64,000 nt of DNA from Proales similis (Eukaryota; Rotifera; Eurotatoria; Ploima; Proalidae): positions 124,001 to 188,000 of the forward strand of contig JAGVRJ010000004.1 of NCBI GenBank assembly GCA_019059635.1. The letters are read 5' to 3'. A program made the position numbers and the translations under genes. Shown here one piece after another: positions 1-12,154 of the stretch (position 1 is its first letter; every line of letters starts with the position of its first letter). A model generated the notes under the pieces. It saw only the letters and a list, made by a program, of their open reading frames with translations, was not told where the DNA came from and made no database searches.

Positions 1-3000
1 CAGCACGTGGCTCTTTCGAGTCGACTAAATGAGCTGTTTGCCGGCTTAACGAACAGGGAGAACCACAAGTGTTCGTCGCTGATCTTCTTGCCGACTTGCT
101 TCTGCATTAAATACTTGAGCTGAGTTCTTTGCTTGTCGCCGGCCAGGCCGATGATTCTGTCCAGCTTGCCGTCCGACTTTTCGACCGCCAGCCAATCCTG
201 ACAAATGAAGTAGAACTTTTCTCTTGTCTGAAGGTCGTGAACAACAAGGTGCTTGAGGAACCAGGATGCCATGCTGCCCTTGCCCGAATTGTCGTGCCAG
301 ACTCTCACATAGCGAAGGAAGCCAAGAGGGCCGCTCGTGGCCATTACGAACGAGTCAATGCCTCCGCGGCGGAAAGCTGCCCTATTCGGATCTCTGAGCA
401 CTCGTGTGCCTGTTTCACCGGTCTCGCCGCTCACCGCAATTTTCACCCTGGAGTCGGTGGCCGCCTCCTTTCTTGACCCCGTGAACACAATCACTTCGTA
501 AAAGTAGTTGTCACTCATCATGTTGTCCTCAAGCAAGCAGACGCCCACTTTGCGCTTGTCTCGCCGGTCCATGAGGAAGCACAGCACTGCAATTATTAGA
601 TAGAGACTGATCAGCGCAATTACTGTCGAGTAGATGAGCGGGTTGCGGTCAAACGACGCATTCGCCCAAACATAGTTGAAGTCAATACTCGTCGGCAAGG
701 GCACCAGGCCGCCAGCGAAATCGGTCAAGTGATCAGAAGTGCATTTCACGCTTGACATGCCGTTTGAAATGAAGTTTACACCGGCCGAGCTCCATTTTCC
801 GCTCATGTAATCGTAGTAGAAACAGCCCACGGATAGGACTCGGACAGCAAAACTAGAGCTGAATCTTGTGCTGCCCGAAGGTGGCGAAGACAGGCTCGAA
901 TCGCCTGTGCAGTATTCATCTGTTTCGTTTACCGATAGCTCACGTATGGAGTAAGTAACCAATCCTCGGTGGTCAGCCACTTTGGCCGAGTCGAACTTGA
1001 GTTGGTAAGAGCCGGTTTCATTGTTCCATTCGCCTTAGAAGTGAATCAAGATGAGAGAGAGCTAGATGCCAGCGAAAGCAGGAATTTACTCGAGTCAGGG
1101 CAGAAAAACGACCACTGGTCGAAAACTTTGCTGGTAGAATTGATCGCTGCCGGCTCAGAGATTTTCACCAGAATCAAATAAGCAAGCGTTTGATTCTCAG
1201 GCTGTAGCTCGATCAGTAGAGAGGCGTTCGTCATGTTGATTTGAACCGCATTGAGCAGTAAATAATTCGACTCGTCTGGCTCCCATTCGGTGGCATTCAC
1301 AACCTGATAGACGAACTCGGTGAGGTTGACAATGCGCGGAATCTCAATCTCAATCGGCTGACGAGAGTTGGTTATTGACAACACATTTCCTTCCGGGTCG
1401 ATTAGCTCAAGGCCAACAGTTTTCGAATAGCCTACACTGGCCTCTTCATCGCCATTGTAGCCTGTGGGAGCAGTCGAAGCGAGCGACGACTTGGAGTTTG
1501 AAGCTGTTTTAAGAGTTTCAGGAGGAATAGGCCGAGAGAACGACCTACCCTGATTGTGATAGGCCTTTGATTGCAGCTGTTCTCTGCAGCTTCGGTTTCA
1601 ATCAGAATGCCCATTTGATTGGCGTTGTTCCACTCAACTGGCGACTCATCGAGCAATTCACACAGACTCGGGATTTTGAAGCCGCCACTGCCAACCGGAA
1701 TTACCGGCTCAATTTGGTCAGCGGTTACTCTTTTCACGCTCAATCTCATGCTTGCTGAGTTGACCTCAATCGATTGGCCGACTGAGAGACGATCAGCCAG
1801 CGACTGCGTGACGATTCTCAATGCCGATGCAGCTTTTTGAGCGGCATCCACCGACTGGAATCGCTGCTTGGCCTTCATCAGAGCTTGATTGCGCTCAGTG
1901 CCGGTCAAGACTTGTCCATTTTCATCAACCAAATTGTCTTGGTAGGTTTAGAGTCAAGTCTAGTTGTATTGACATTTGCCGGTTCTATTCTCTTACTCGG
2001 ATTGTTAGAAAAATCGAACATGTCGGTGTCGTATTCGCCGTCGGGAAATACGGCGCTTTCGTAGTCGGCGCCCAGAAAGCTCTGTCTTGACGAGAGCGCC
2101 AAGTTGATTGCCTTTTGAAAGCGTTCATTCAATCGCATGGCGGACGATGAATGAACAATAAAGGTCTTAGGGGACAATAAGACGATCTCTTACCGACTGG
2201 ACATTGCCGACAATGTTAAGAATGCCAGCTGCTGCCTGCTGCACCTCGTCCTCTGAGCTCTCAGAAGACAGTGAGTCGAGCGAGAGACTCAGCCGTATGG
2301 CTTGATTGGCAAGTGTGTCCTTTGTTCAGATATAAATCCAAGTGAACAAGAGAGGACCAGAATCGGCTGACTTACCACACTCTCTCTAGAAATCTCGTCT
2401 GACTGCTCAGACAAACTGGCCAACAGAGAAGCCTGCATTCGAACCGAGTCCATGTCGGATAAGCTGAGGTTGTTGGCGATTCTGACCATCTGCTCTCTGA
2501 ACTGAGCTCTTTCGTTTCGATTTTCCTCGTATTCTGCTGCGTTCACATCAGACTAATTTAAATGAGAATTGATTATTTTATTTTTAGACGAAAAGTCTCT
2601 ACTCCAACTGACCTCTTCGACATCGTCCATTGAAGTGTCGAGCAATGAGTTGGTGATCAATGAGCCTATTTATGTGAAACTTGCGGTGAGATCGAACCAA
2701 AAAAAACAATTTTCTTTAACTTGCCTGACTGGCCGGCTACACCTTTCTTTTCAGAGAGACTCATCGAGTTGAGGACCGAACTCATGACCAGTAGCTCCTG
2801 AGTAGCAGCCTGAGAATTTCCTTCAAACAAGAGCTGGTTGTCGCGGACTGATGGAGTCGTTGAGCCCAGGTCTGCCAATCGAGATAGGACCAGACTATTG
2901 TCGGCTTCGACTCGAATTGCGGATGAGATGTTCATCAGAGTGATTGCGCCGTCTTCGTCGCTAACTTCCACCTGAAGCAGAATTTGATGGTTGTTTGAAG

Positions 3001-6000
3001 AGGGGCCCATCGGAAGCTTAGTACGAATGGTCCCGTTTGTGCTTGAGCCGAGAGAATCACGCGAGTTTCGACGCGAAGCTATCGCGTAGAATGTGTATCT
3101 GGTCACAACACCGTCTGGGTCTGACCAGCCAGAGCAAACGATCTCGAACATGGTGCTGGCCGCTATTCCGGAGCTGGGCGTCACCGAGCAGGAACCAGAC
3201 ACCGGTGCCTGATTCACATTCAAAATAACCGAGCTCGAGCCGGACACGATTCCAAATGTGTCACTGAGCACACTCATCGAAAAGTCGATTTTCCACACGG
3301 TCACTTCTGGATTCAAGTCGAAAGCGCTCTTGAATATCACCAGCTCAGAGGTGGCTTCTCCTGTACAATACCGGGCACGAGAAATTCTCCATTGATTTCA
3401 GACATCAATCAAAATCAGTCTATTTACCCGAGAACGTTGAATTTTCCAAATAAGGAAACCAGCGCTCCTGAGCCATGGACGATTGGGCCCGGAGCTGATA
3501 GATGGCGAATGTGTAGCGGTAATCGTTTATGCCGCTACACATCTCCTCGCACCTGCCGACCAGATTCAACGCGCCGGTCGGATTTATCCTGAGTCCGTTG
3601 GACGTCGAACGGCAAGCGCCGCTTATCTTGCATCTTCAAGGAAGAAATCGTTTTGAGCTGATTTTGAGTTGAACCAGAAGAGGCTTACCGAATCGAAACA
3701 ACCGGCAATTGGCTGCTAAATTCGATTCTAACTCGAATCTTTTGCTCATAGTTGAAGCCGAGATGCTCGGTGGCCACTAGAAATTCGTACTGCTGCACGT
3801 CTGACGGACTAAGGGCTGATTCGTTCAGGAACAGACTATTGCCTGTCTGATCGAAGTAAAAGAACCCTAATTAAGCTCAAGTAGAGAGCGAGCGTATGAA
3901 ATCGTGTGAAAAAGGTCTAGTGGCTTACTGCGGCTCTGTAGACACGTGGTGTTTGTACTCATTGGAAAAGAGGTGGAAACAAATTTCATTGTGTAGAGGT
4001 CGAGCGGAGTGTTGAAAAACTCGGTCGGATAAGCGCCGGCTATTCCGTCATTGATCACGCGGCAGTAGAATTTAAAGCTCAAAGAGGCCATGCTGACCAT
4101 CGAGTCCAAATCGTAAGAGTAAAGTGTTGGCCTCAGGCTGATGGTTTGTCTTATGCCTCTCCTCAGTTCTAAAGTGCCTCCGGCCGGCATTCGAGGCAAC
4201 GAGGCAATCATGATTCCGCTGGGCGCGATTCTCACATAAGTGATGGCCAGCGAAGAGTAGGCGTCGTCGACTACTTGTCGCCACCCGATTTCTACCGATA
4301 CCAGCATGGTCACTCGGAACACCAGTTTGTAGAGACCATAGGACAAGCTGGCCGGTTCAATTACCAGCTCGGAGTATTCGATTGTAGGATTTCGAGCCAA
4401 GAAAACTCGTCTGAGTTCAGAGCCATCTGCGGGACTTATTTCGTAAATGAGCCAAGTTTTGTTGTTTTGAAGACCAAGGCTGCAGTTGAGAGAAGCGGTG
4501 CCTTTAATTCTGAATCGCTGTGAGCGCTTGAATTCAGTTGGTTCAAAGAAATTGGCAGCTTGCGGCGTGATTGCGATCTTGGGCGGCTGGCACCGATCAT
4601 CTGGCGTGACCGTGAACGGACTCGATAGGCTGACAGTGTCGAAAGAATTTCTAAGCTGAACGGAGAGCATGTAGGCGCCGACTTTTCCGAAAGACGAATT
4701 GAATGACCATCCATTCAACAGCGATAATGAATAAGCTCCGCGGTAGGGAACGTTCGGGAAGTAGGAGGCGCAAACTTGAGAGCTGGTTCCAATCGTGCCG
4801 AACTGAAATATCGCGCCGTCCTTTTCAAAGTCGATCTTGCCGCAAGAAGGCTGGCCCAAATCATCAAAAGCCACAGAAAATTGATGCGCCTGTCCAAGTG
4901 GCACTGCTCGCGTGATGGCGTTTATTCTCGGATTGCGAATTGCCGAGTCAACTCGAATTGAAGTCGACAATGTTGTTTGGAACATATTGTTGCTCACTTT
5001 TACGCTCAAGGGTCCCTTCAAACAACAAGTCAAGGCCTGTTTGAAATGGAGCATTAAACCGTTTGAGACCAACCTGGAAGTTTGCAACCACTTTATCGGG
5101 CTGAACCGGAAGTATGAAGCCAGAAGAAAATGAGTCGCCTATTGCGCTCAGTTCACTCATTTCTGTAAATTGATGAGTCAGTGCTCCATTGAAACTTATG
5201 CTGATTTCGGTCGGATGGGCATCTGGTCGTTTTATTTGATTTTCGGATTTTATCAGAAGCGAGAGGAGGGCGAAAAACGTTTACTAACCAGCCGGGAACC
5301 AAGTGCAGTGCAGAAACAGTTCAGAGTCGGCTCTTACGATCGTAAGGCCATTGACTGGCCGATAGGCGATATGTGGGGACGAGTCACTCGGAACAAGACG
5401 CCAGAAAAGACCGCAGTTCAAATCGGAAAATTCTCTCTCAAGCGACACCTGAATACGATCAACACAAGAGGCCTTGACTCTTTCGATACGTTTGAATTTC
5501 AAATCGATCGCTTACGGTCAAAGTCTCTGTCTGGGTGGAGACCTTATTGAAGACGGTTATCGAGACGTGGTAAACTCCGCTCCTGGTGTAAGTATGAGAC
5601 AATGTCATCGATGTGCCGATGAATGGCGAGGGCAGTTCAATCGGATTATCATCTCCAAAGTCGACCAGATAAAACGGTTCAGTGGGTGTGGTCGTCAATG
5701 AAACAGTGAAGCTAAATGTTCTCCTCTCGACGCCTAATCGCGCAATTAAATTCAATTTTTAGATTGGAAAAGGACAGAATTGGCCGGAGCAATTACTTCC
5801 GTCATTGCCTCTGACCAAATCTCCGACAGGATTAGCCGTAAAAGACACAGGCTGATGAACGCTCAGAGTAAAAGAGCGACTGATTGTTACCAAATTGACC
5901 ATGTCATATGCCTGCGCTTCGACTACCACGTCGGAACTGGGCGCTGTATACGGGGAACTTTGGTATACAGGCGGGAGAAGAGAAGCAGGCGCTTGACAAA

Positions 6001-9000
6001 ACTAGACAAGAAGCGAGCAAAGGAGAGAGAAATAACCCAATTCTTACAGAAAGTTGAAGGGCCGAAAATAGTTGATCCGGCAGCCAAAAAGGTAAGCTGA
6101 AATTGGACCCTGGACAAAACGATGGCGGTGACGTTCACTATTGACGATGGAGCGGCAATCGGTGGGTTTATGTCCAAAAAGAAGCTTTCAATGCTTTTCA
6201 CAACATTGACTGCCAGAGTGAGAGTGACGTTCTCCAGTTCGTTTGAAACGAAGAACGAGGCAGAAAAAGAGCCCGTCTCTTGATAAGTGTACGATAGGGA
6301 CAATGTGCTTGTTCCCAGTTTGTAATCCATGCCGAGCGAGAAAGGACCCAAAGTTCGGTTGAATCTGTCTCCGGGCCAGAACGTGACCTGCGCATGAGAG
6401 CCGGCCAAGTTGGGACCAGGCTGAAATCTGAATTGGCCTCTTCCACCGAATGCACTTGTGAACACTACTGGACTCTGTACAAGGACGGGCTGAAGACCGT
6501 TCATTTCACTCACAATGTGAATGGTTCTGAGGAACGTAAAGCTGCTCAACGAGTTGGAAACGCTTATTTTCAAGTCGTAGTCACCCGGATTACCGAATTT
6601 GTGAGTTATGTTGCTTATCAAGTACGGGTTAGAATTCCACTCGTTGGGAGCAATCAAATCAATGGTCGGCTCTTCGCCAGGCTCTTCGTCGCCGATTGTT
6701 ATTTGAACTCGCACATTGGCACCGGAGGTCATGCTGATTTGAAACGAGATTCGGTCCAATGTGCTAAAGCGGTAAGTGTCTGGTCTTATGTCGCCAAGAG
6801 GACTGAGAGCAACGCTCGGGTTTATTATTGGCGAGCTCACATCAAAATAGCCACGGAACTCGTTTGTCGAAACATAATTGCTGACTTGGAAATAAACGCT
6901 CAAGAGTCTGGTGCTGCTCTCGCCAGGCAGTTGCTCAGTCCGAGCAACTCTTCCGATCAGTTCAAAAGTTTCTTGATTTCCATCAATCTCCAGGTAACAG
7001 TCGAACGGCGGCGTTCCAACTGGGACGGTCAATTCAACTCTGTAAGGATTGAGAACGATGGTACCGGTGGAGACCAATCTCGGCGTGGTAATAACTTGCT
7101 GAACGTGGTGGCTGAAAACCAAACGCTCGAAACTGACTTGGTTAGAGCAGTTGATGGACACTTGGTAAATAGTTGCCCGACTCGGGTAAGTGTGCTCGAT
7201 TAACGAGTTGTTCAAGCCCATGCTTTGTAAAATTCGCAGAGAAGTCGAGTCACCGAATAGGATTAAGCAAGAGTAATTAGAGCCGGCGTCTAAACTGAAG
7301 TAAAAAGCGGCTGATTGACCCACAATTGAAGCGCTTTGTTCCGCGTCACCGGCCTTGAACGTCACGCCCGAAATCGGCAGCTCAACTTGAACCACTCTGG
7401 CAGCGAACTTTTGCGACATATTATTACTAGCTTGGAGCAGAATCGTCTTGAGGCCGATAGAGCTAAAACTGAGCTGAACTGTCAAATCGCGAGTACTGAT
7501 CTGTTGGTCTGATGTGTTCCAGCTGTATTGGATATTAGATCCTTTAAGCACTCTTGCCGTGAACTCACAGACGGTGTCTATTGCGCAGTAAGAGGGGCCA
7601 ACAATTGTCAGGTTCTCTATCGACTGGTGAATAGCCACAGTTTGACTCAGCGAAATCGAGCCAAACTCATTTGTCACTCGAGCGTTCACATGAAAGGTGC
7701 CTGGCTGCTGATACCGGTTGAAAGAAGAGACTTGAGTTAAAGGAGTGGCAATTAAGCTGATCGCCATTCTTGCGCCCTCCGTAAAGTTGAACACTGAAGT
7801 CTCCGTACATTTCATCAACGGAAAGTTGGAATTCAGCAATCGAATCGAGCCTGATGAAGGCGCTTTTACAATCAATATTGTGCCTTTCTCCATAATAATC
7901 GGTCCAGTTGTGTTGAGGACAGAAGCATTTATGAGATTATAGCCGTTGACTCCGTCTAAATGAAATGTCCTGCTCGTAAAGTCGCTAAGAACTAAGCCAG
8001 AAAACAAGTTTTCCGGGCTATCGCCGTTGCAATATTGGTCTGATGCGATGAATTTCGAGCTACAAGGCTGAAGGTAAGCCGAGTAGCCTGGATTGTTACA
8101 AGCCAAATGTTTTAGGAAAGCACTTTTGCTTGTAGAACAGCCGAGCTCCGCAAGCTAATTGTAGAATTTGTTTAGAGTTTAATTTTAAATTGGACTTGGA
8201 GAGAAGTTACTTGGATTTCGAAGCTGACCACTCCATCTGCATAAAACTCAATAGCACGTAGCACTGAGGGCGCCAGAACTATGTCGGTAGGATTGATGTA
8301 GAAGTACGAGGCGGTGAGAGATGGCAAATCGTTTGGAACCGGCCTTTGATGCACAGGCTGGCCCCATTGCACCGTTCCTAGAGAGGAAATAGCGAACTCG
8401 TATTGGCTTCCATCGCCAAAGTCGAATTGAACGTCCAAGTTAGTTCCTGTTTTTATTGTTACCGAACACTCAAACAGCTCGTCTGTGCCGCCGAATAGAG
8501 GGCAATCTAGTTGCCCGTCTATCAATTCGTCGACCACAAGCGGCAGGGAAATGGCCTTGCTCGACATCTTTGCAAAAGGAGCAGATAAAAATGGACAGAA
8601 AGCGTTCACTTGCGGAACTCCCACTTACGCCGTAGTTTGGAAAGAGCTGAATTCTTGCCGGCATGTTTCCTGTGGTAAGAATGCGAACAGGCTGGGAAAA
8701 TCCTTGAGCTGAACGTTCAAAATAGCCTTCAAGTCGAACATCCTGGTCGATATAAAGACATCCGCTTTCGGCTTGTCCTTGAAATGAAACGTTGAATATG
8801 ATCGTGTCGAACAAGCGTAAAGTATCGGCGCTTGATGGAGCCGTCAGAAGACTGGTGTCTAATGAGATTTCATTAACCTAGGTCAGTCAACGATTATGCA
8901 GAGCTGGCGAATGGGCATGTTGGTGGGAGCTACCTTTAACCCAGAACCTGAGTAGTACACCATTAGGTGGTGATCGGCACCACAGTAAAAGGATGAGTCA

Positions 9001-9311
9001 GCCGGACAGAACTTGCTCTGACAGCGAGTGAGTGGCACAGTCACTTTGTCGAATTGGCCCTCTCGACAGAAGCAGAAGGTGCCGTCCTCAATAGCGGCCA
9101 GCGAATAGCCCATTGACGAGCAGGCGTCAACGCATGAACTTGGTTTTAAATCATTCGGATCCAGATGAGCTGCAAAGGCATGAAAGCCGTCGGCGACTCG
9201 ATCGCTCTCGATACATCCAAGAAAATTGTTTGTGTCAACAATCGGTGAGCAGTTGGTCAACTCGAACATCAGCAGCAGAAATATGAGGCTGCACACAGAG
9301 TCAGGTTTCAT
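1..9311 (-). CDS. PKD1: polycystin-1-like receptor (C-terminus cut by window start)
   Basis: Large multi-exon membrane receptor of the polycystin-1 family, which in animals acts in ciliary or cell-contact sensing with TRPP channels. Reading N to C on the minus strand: a signal peptide (start 9311, hydrophobic SLIFLLLMF); a Cys-rich WSC domain (about 9220-8940); several PKD repeats (FDFGDGS near 8430; others near 7270, 6650, 6350, and VDFGDD near 5680); a REJ-type module (about 4600-2700, opening near DDRCQPP); a GPS site (SDHLTDF near 745); a first membrane span (about 660-560); and a PLAT domain (about 480-60, with GGIDSF, YVRVWHDNSG and WFLKHLVVHD). Introns are 55-75 nt, for example a 65-nt one between the PKD exons near 5.75 kb with matching phase. 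The remaining membrane spans lie outside the window. The N-terminal LRR and C-type lectin domains of human PKD1 are not seen. PKDREJ or PKD1L assignment is possible, but the WSC domain favours PKD1. Confidence 0.85.
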
Positions 9312-9789
9312 TTTGGCTCTTTTTCGACCAAGTAGATCTTCAGATTAAGATTTGGTTTGCAGTCGCTGCTCAAGAGAAAATTAAGTTTTGAAATAAGGAG
9401 AAAAGTTAAAAAAGGAATCGCATTTCGTCAACGTTATATAGACCGAGTCCATTAAGCTAAAATCTGAGCTAAAAGCTAAAATAAAAACCAAAGACCTGAT
9501 GTTTCCGGACCTAGTCTTGTTTGGCAAGTTTTGCGTTTATTTCATTTTATTTTGCGTTTAATGGTGCGTCTGAATTTCAGCGTGGTAATGGATTAGCAAA
9601 AGAAACTGGAAAATGGCTGATGAAATACGTAAACGTTGAAATAAAAGCAAGCAAAGGCTTGAAAGGAAATAAATATAAAACAAGAACGCGTTAACGTAAA
9701 TGCTCTGCGTTTGATATTTTTACTTTAAAAGCCCATCAGTCAGCGGAATGTAGCAATGACGTCTTATTGGCCTGGCATTTACTTTCGAT
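9312..9789. other. spacer between LRR gene and PKD1-like gene
   Basis: AT-rich 478-bp spacer between two minus-strand genes. It should hold the 3'UTR of the LRR gene and the promoter of the PKD1-like gene. Two minus-strand AATAAA signals are visible at 9536-9541 and 9546-9551. I see no further gene. Confidence 0.6.
9536..9541 (-). terminator. poly(A) signal of LRR membrane protein gene
   Basis: TTTATT on the plus strand reads AATAAA on the minus strand, about 250 nt past the stop of the LRR gene. A second copy lies at 9546-9551. Confidence 0.5.
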
Positions 9790-11250
9790 TTAAAATACAT
9801 ACGAGCGGCCTGCTGGCTGTTGCTGCATATTGAAAACTTCTCTGAGTGGCGGCACACTGGCCCGCCTGTATCGCATGTAAAAGAAAATGGATGTTGCCGC
9901 CAAAATCAATATGAGAAGGCCGCCAACAACCGAGACGATTATGAGCGCAGTTCGCCATCCGTTAGCACTTTGGTCTGCAGCTGGCTTAACGGTGCTTGCC
10001 TCTGTCGATTTTTGGGTTGAATTGCTAGTCGTTACTGGAAGCGGCTTGCTCCCATTAGCTGAGGTTGTAGGGCTCGGTTTTGGACTTGAACTTGTTTGGT
10101 TCGAAGTCGGGTCTGCATAGCATTGCTCAATAATTTCTATAAAGTCACATGGTTTTAATTGCTCTGAGTCGGTGCATTTTTGTGTGGTTTCAGTGACAAG
10201 CGCTTCTGGGATTACTTTGCCTTGGCTAAGCCATTGAAGGGCGCAAGAGCAGTCAACATCGGGCGCTGCTTCGATTTTTGTATACACTTGCTCGTCGTAG
10301 GGGAAATAGACGAGCTGGCAGAAATCGTCGTCGGGGAATGAATATTTGTCTGCGGCCAAGTCGATCAGATGCAAAGTGAAGTCTTTCTTAGAGACGCTCA
10401 AGAAACTCATCCACTCGTTTTGAGTCTCTTCACCGACCAAAAAGGCGCCAAGGTCTTTAAGGCTAAGCTTCAGGTAGATCAGCTGACGCAGGTATCTGAA
10501 TGTGTTTGGAGCGATCGATTCGATTGACGAGTCAACGATAGAAATGCTTTGAGTTTTGGAAAGCGCTTTCTCGTACAGAGTGCGATTGTCGACTATTTCA
10601 ATGTCCAGGCCGATGAATTCGATTTCATCAATCCGAGGCAAGTGCTCTGACTGGGCGCTCACTCCGAATCTAAACTGATTTGTCCTGGTCGAATTGGCCA
10701 CCGTCATTCTCTTAATGTGAGCGCCTTTCAATGCACTCAACGGCAGCTTGTCCTCATATTTAACGTTTTCGCCCAAGTGAATGTTGCTAAAGCTAGAAAA
10801 TAGGCCGCTTTGTCTGCTGTCATCACTAGTGCCTTTGAACTTGAGAGTTGAATGGTCTATTGTGACTGAGAGCTGCTCGCTCAATTCCCCGAACGGATTG
10901 GACTCAACGTCAAATTCGGCTACATGCTTGAGGATAATTCGCGCATTGCTGGTGAAATTCAAAGCAGACAGCTCAAGTTGATCATCGATCGGGCTAGCCT
11001 GTGTCGGCTGCAATTCGAGACAACTCACCGTTAGATTCTGTTCAGAGCTGAAATCTAAATCGGCAAAGTTTTCCATTCGATTGCATACGATCGCGTGGGT
11101 CTGAGCGTAGCAGTCACAAAATTCAAAGCAATTTTCTGAGCTTTGATCGTTGGAATTCGACGAACAATGATCGCCACTGACCCAAGAAATCGAAACGAGT
11201 ATCGTACAAATTAGGTAGAGCTGGTTGCTGTTCATTATTAAAATTCTCAT
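9790..11250 (-). CDS. LRR-containing type I transmembrane protein
   Basis: Single-exon protein of 486 residues with no family name I can assign. It has a signal peptide (LICTILVSISWVSG, about residues 12-26) and an N-terminal cysteine cluster (CFEFCDCYAQ) like an LRR N-cap. Degenerate leucine-rich repeats follow, for example NTFRYLRQLIYLKLSLKDLG around residue 255. Next come an LRR C-cap (DCSCALQWLSQGK ... KPCDF), a Ser/Thr/Pro-rich stalk, one membrane span (TALIIVSVVGGLLILILAAT) and a short tail that starts RYRRASVPPL. A cell-surface adhesion or receptor role is inferred. It sits 478 bp upstream of the PKD1-like gene on the same strand and diverges from Chibby across 389 bp. It lacks introns, unlike its downstream neighbour. 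Confidence 0.8.
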   Translation of the reverse strand: MRILIMNSNQLYLICTILVSISWVSGDHCSSNSNDQSSENCFEFCDCYAQTHAIVCNRMENFADLDFSSEQNLTVSCLELQPTQASPIDDQLELSALNFTSNARIILKHVAEFDVESNPFGELSEQLSVTIDHSTLKFKGTSDDSRQSGLFSSFSNIHLGENVKYEDKLPLSALKGAHIKRMTVANSTRTNQFRFGVSAQSEHLPRIDEIEFIGLDIEIVDNRTLYEKALSKTQSISIVDSSIESIAPNTFRYLRQLIYLKLSLKDLGAFLVGEETQNEWMSFLSVSKKDFTLHLIDLAADKYSFPDDDFCQLVYFPYDEQVYTKIEAAPDVDCSCALQWLSQGKVIPEALVTETTQKCTDSEQLKPCDFIEIIEQCYADPTSNQTSSSPKPSPTTSANGSKPLPVTTSNSTQKSTEASTVKPAADQSANGWRTALIIVSVVGGLLILILAATSIFFYMRYRRASVPPLREVFNMQQQPAGRSYVF

Positions 11251-11639
11251 CGTTGCTTATCCTCCTCCAATTTTTCTTGTAAAAATCGTATTCTTTTGGT
11301 CTCAACTCCTTCATGGCGTCGGTGGGGCTGCTATTTATCTCGAGCCGCCGTTAATTGCACAATTCAAGTGATAACTTAATCACGAGGGCGTCATGAACGT
11401 CATCTCCGATCGCGAGCTGACTAAACAGTCATCAGTTGAGAAAATAATGGAAAAAATTTGGCTATCATACCTAAACCTCTTTAATCTTTCTCTCTCCCTC
11501 ACTCTGTCTGAATGAAACGGACAAGAAAGAGTCGACATGAGATAGTGGCCAACCGCCGGTAACCATAGCAACGATGCGGTTCATATTCTGCCCCGCGACT
11601 CGATGCAGTGGACATGACTGGACGACGAATTAGGCAAAG
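11251..11639. promoter_or_regulatory. divergent promoter region, LRR gene / Chibby
   Basis: Short 389-bp intergenic segment between two head-to-head genes, so promoters for both must lie here or inside the genes. An X-box at 11559-11572 is the only recognisable site. No TATA box is obvious. Confidence 0.6.
11559..11572. promoter_or_regulatory. X-box (RFX binding site) upstream of Chibby
   Basis: GTAACCATAGCAAC is an imperfect palindrome that fits the X-box consensus GTNRCC-AT-RGYAAC at every defined position. RFX factors bind such sites in front of ciliary genes. It lies 67 bp before the ATG of the Chibby homologue, the usual distance for a functional X-box. Confidence 0.8.
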
Positions 11640-12086
11640 ATGAGCACCCATTCGCTGTTTCGAAAACCGTTCTCGCCAAAAAAGGCTCCAAATCGTTTGG
11701 CAACAACCAATTCTCCTCTCCAGCTCGACGCGGCAAGCAGAAATCGCGAGTTCGGCCTCGACTACACCACCGCCCATATGGAGCTGGGCGATGTTCATTA
11801 CGTGTTCGATCTTGAGGACGGCGAATGGTACCCAGGTAAATGTCAACGTTTTCCTTTTGGTAATTTTTCGAGGTTTAAGTCCGATTTAGAAAGCGCAAGT
11901 GCATCTAAAAGCGCCAAGCTCGACTCAAGAGCTTCCAAAGACGTTCAAAAGCTCCAGAAGAGCAACCAGAATCTTCAAGAGGAAAACAACATGCTTCAGG
12001 TGAAGAACGAGCTTCTCATCGACATGTTGGCTGAGGTCTATTCGGAGAAGAAGCTGCTTAGTGACAAGAGAGCCAAGAAGAACTAA
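11640..12086 (+). CDS. CBY1: Chibby homologue (basal body protein)
   Basis: Chibby is a small coiled-coil protein of the distal mother centriole/basal body that helps build cilia and, in vertebrates, binds beta-catenin. Family marks: N-terminal FSPKKAP, then FGLDYTTAHMELG, a FDLEDGEWYP block, and a C-terminal leucine heptad segment around NQNLQEENNMLQVKNELLIDML. Two exons are inferred: a 54-nt GT-AG intron at 11836-11889 joins ...GEWYP to ESASASKSAK. The intron has no in-frame stop and a length divisible by three, so unspliced RNA would stay open and encode 18 extra residues. The spliced protein has about 130 residues, the usual family size. Start is at 11640, with the X-box 67 bp upstream. 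It converges on the EGF/TSP1 gene. Confidence 0.9.
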   Translation: MSTHSLFRKPFSPKKAPNRLATTNSPLQLDAASRNREFGLDYTTAHMELGDVHYVFDLEDGEWYPGKCQRFPFGNFSRFKSDLESASASKSAKLDSRASKDVQKLQKSNQNLQEENNMLQVKNELLIDMLAEVYSEKKLLSDKRAKKN

Positions 12087-12154
12087 TCCTCTCCTGATGG
12101 CCATCTTCATCCATATATTCATTATTTCCTCACGGTTGTCCTTAAGGCTTGAGG

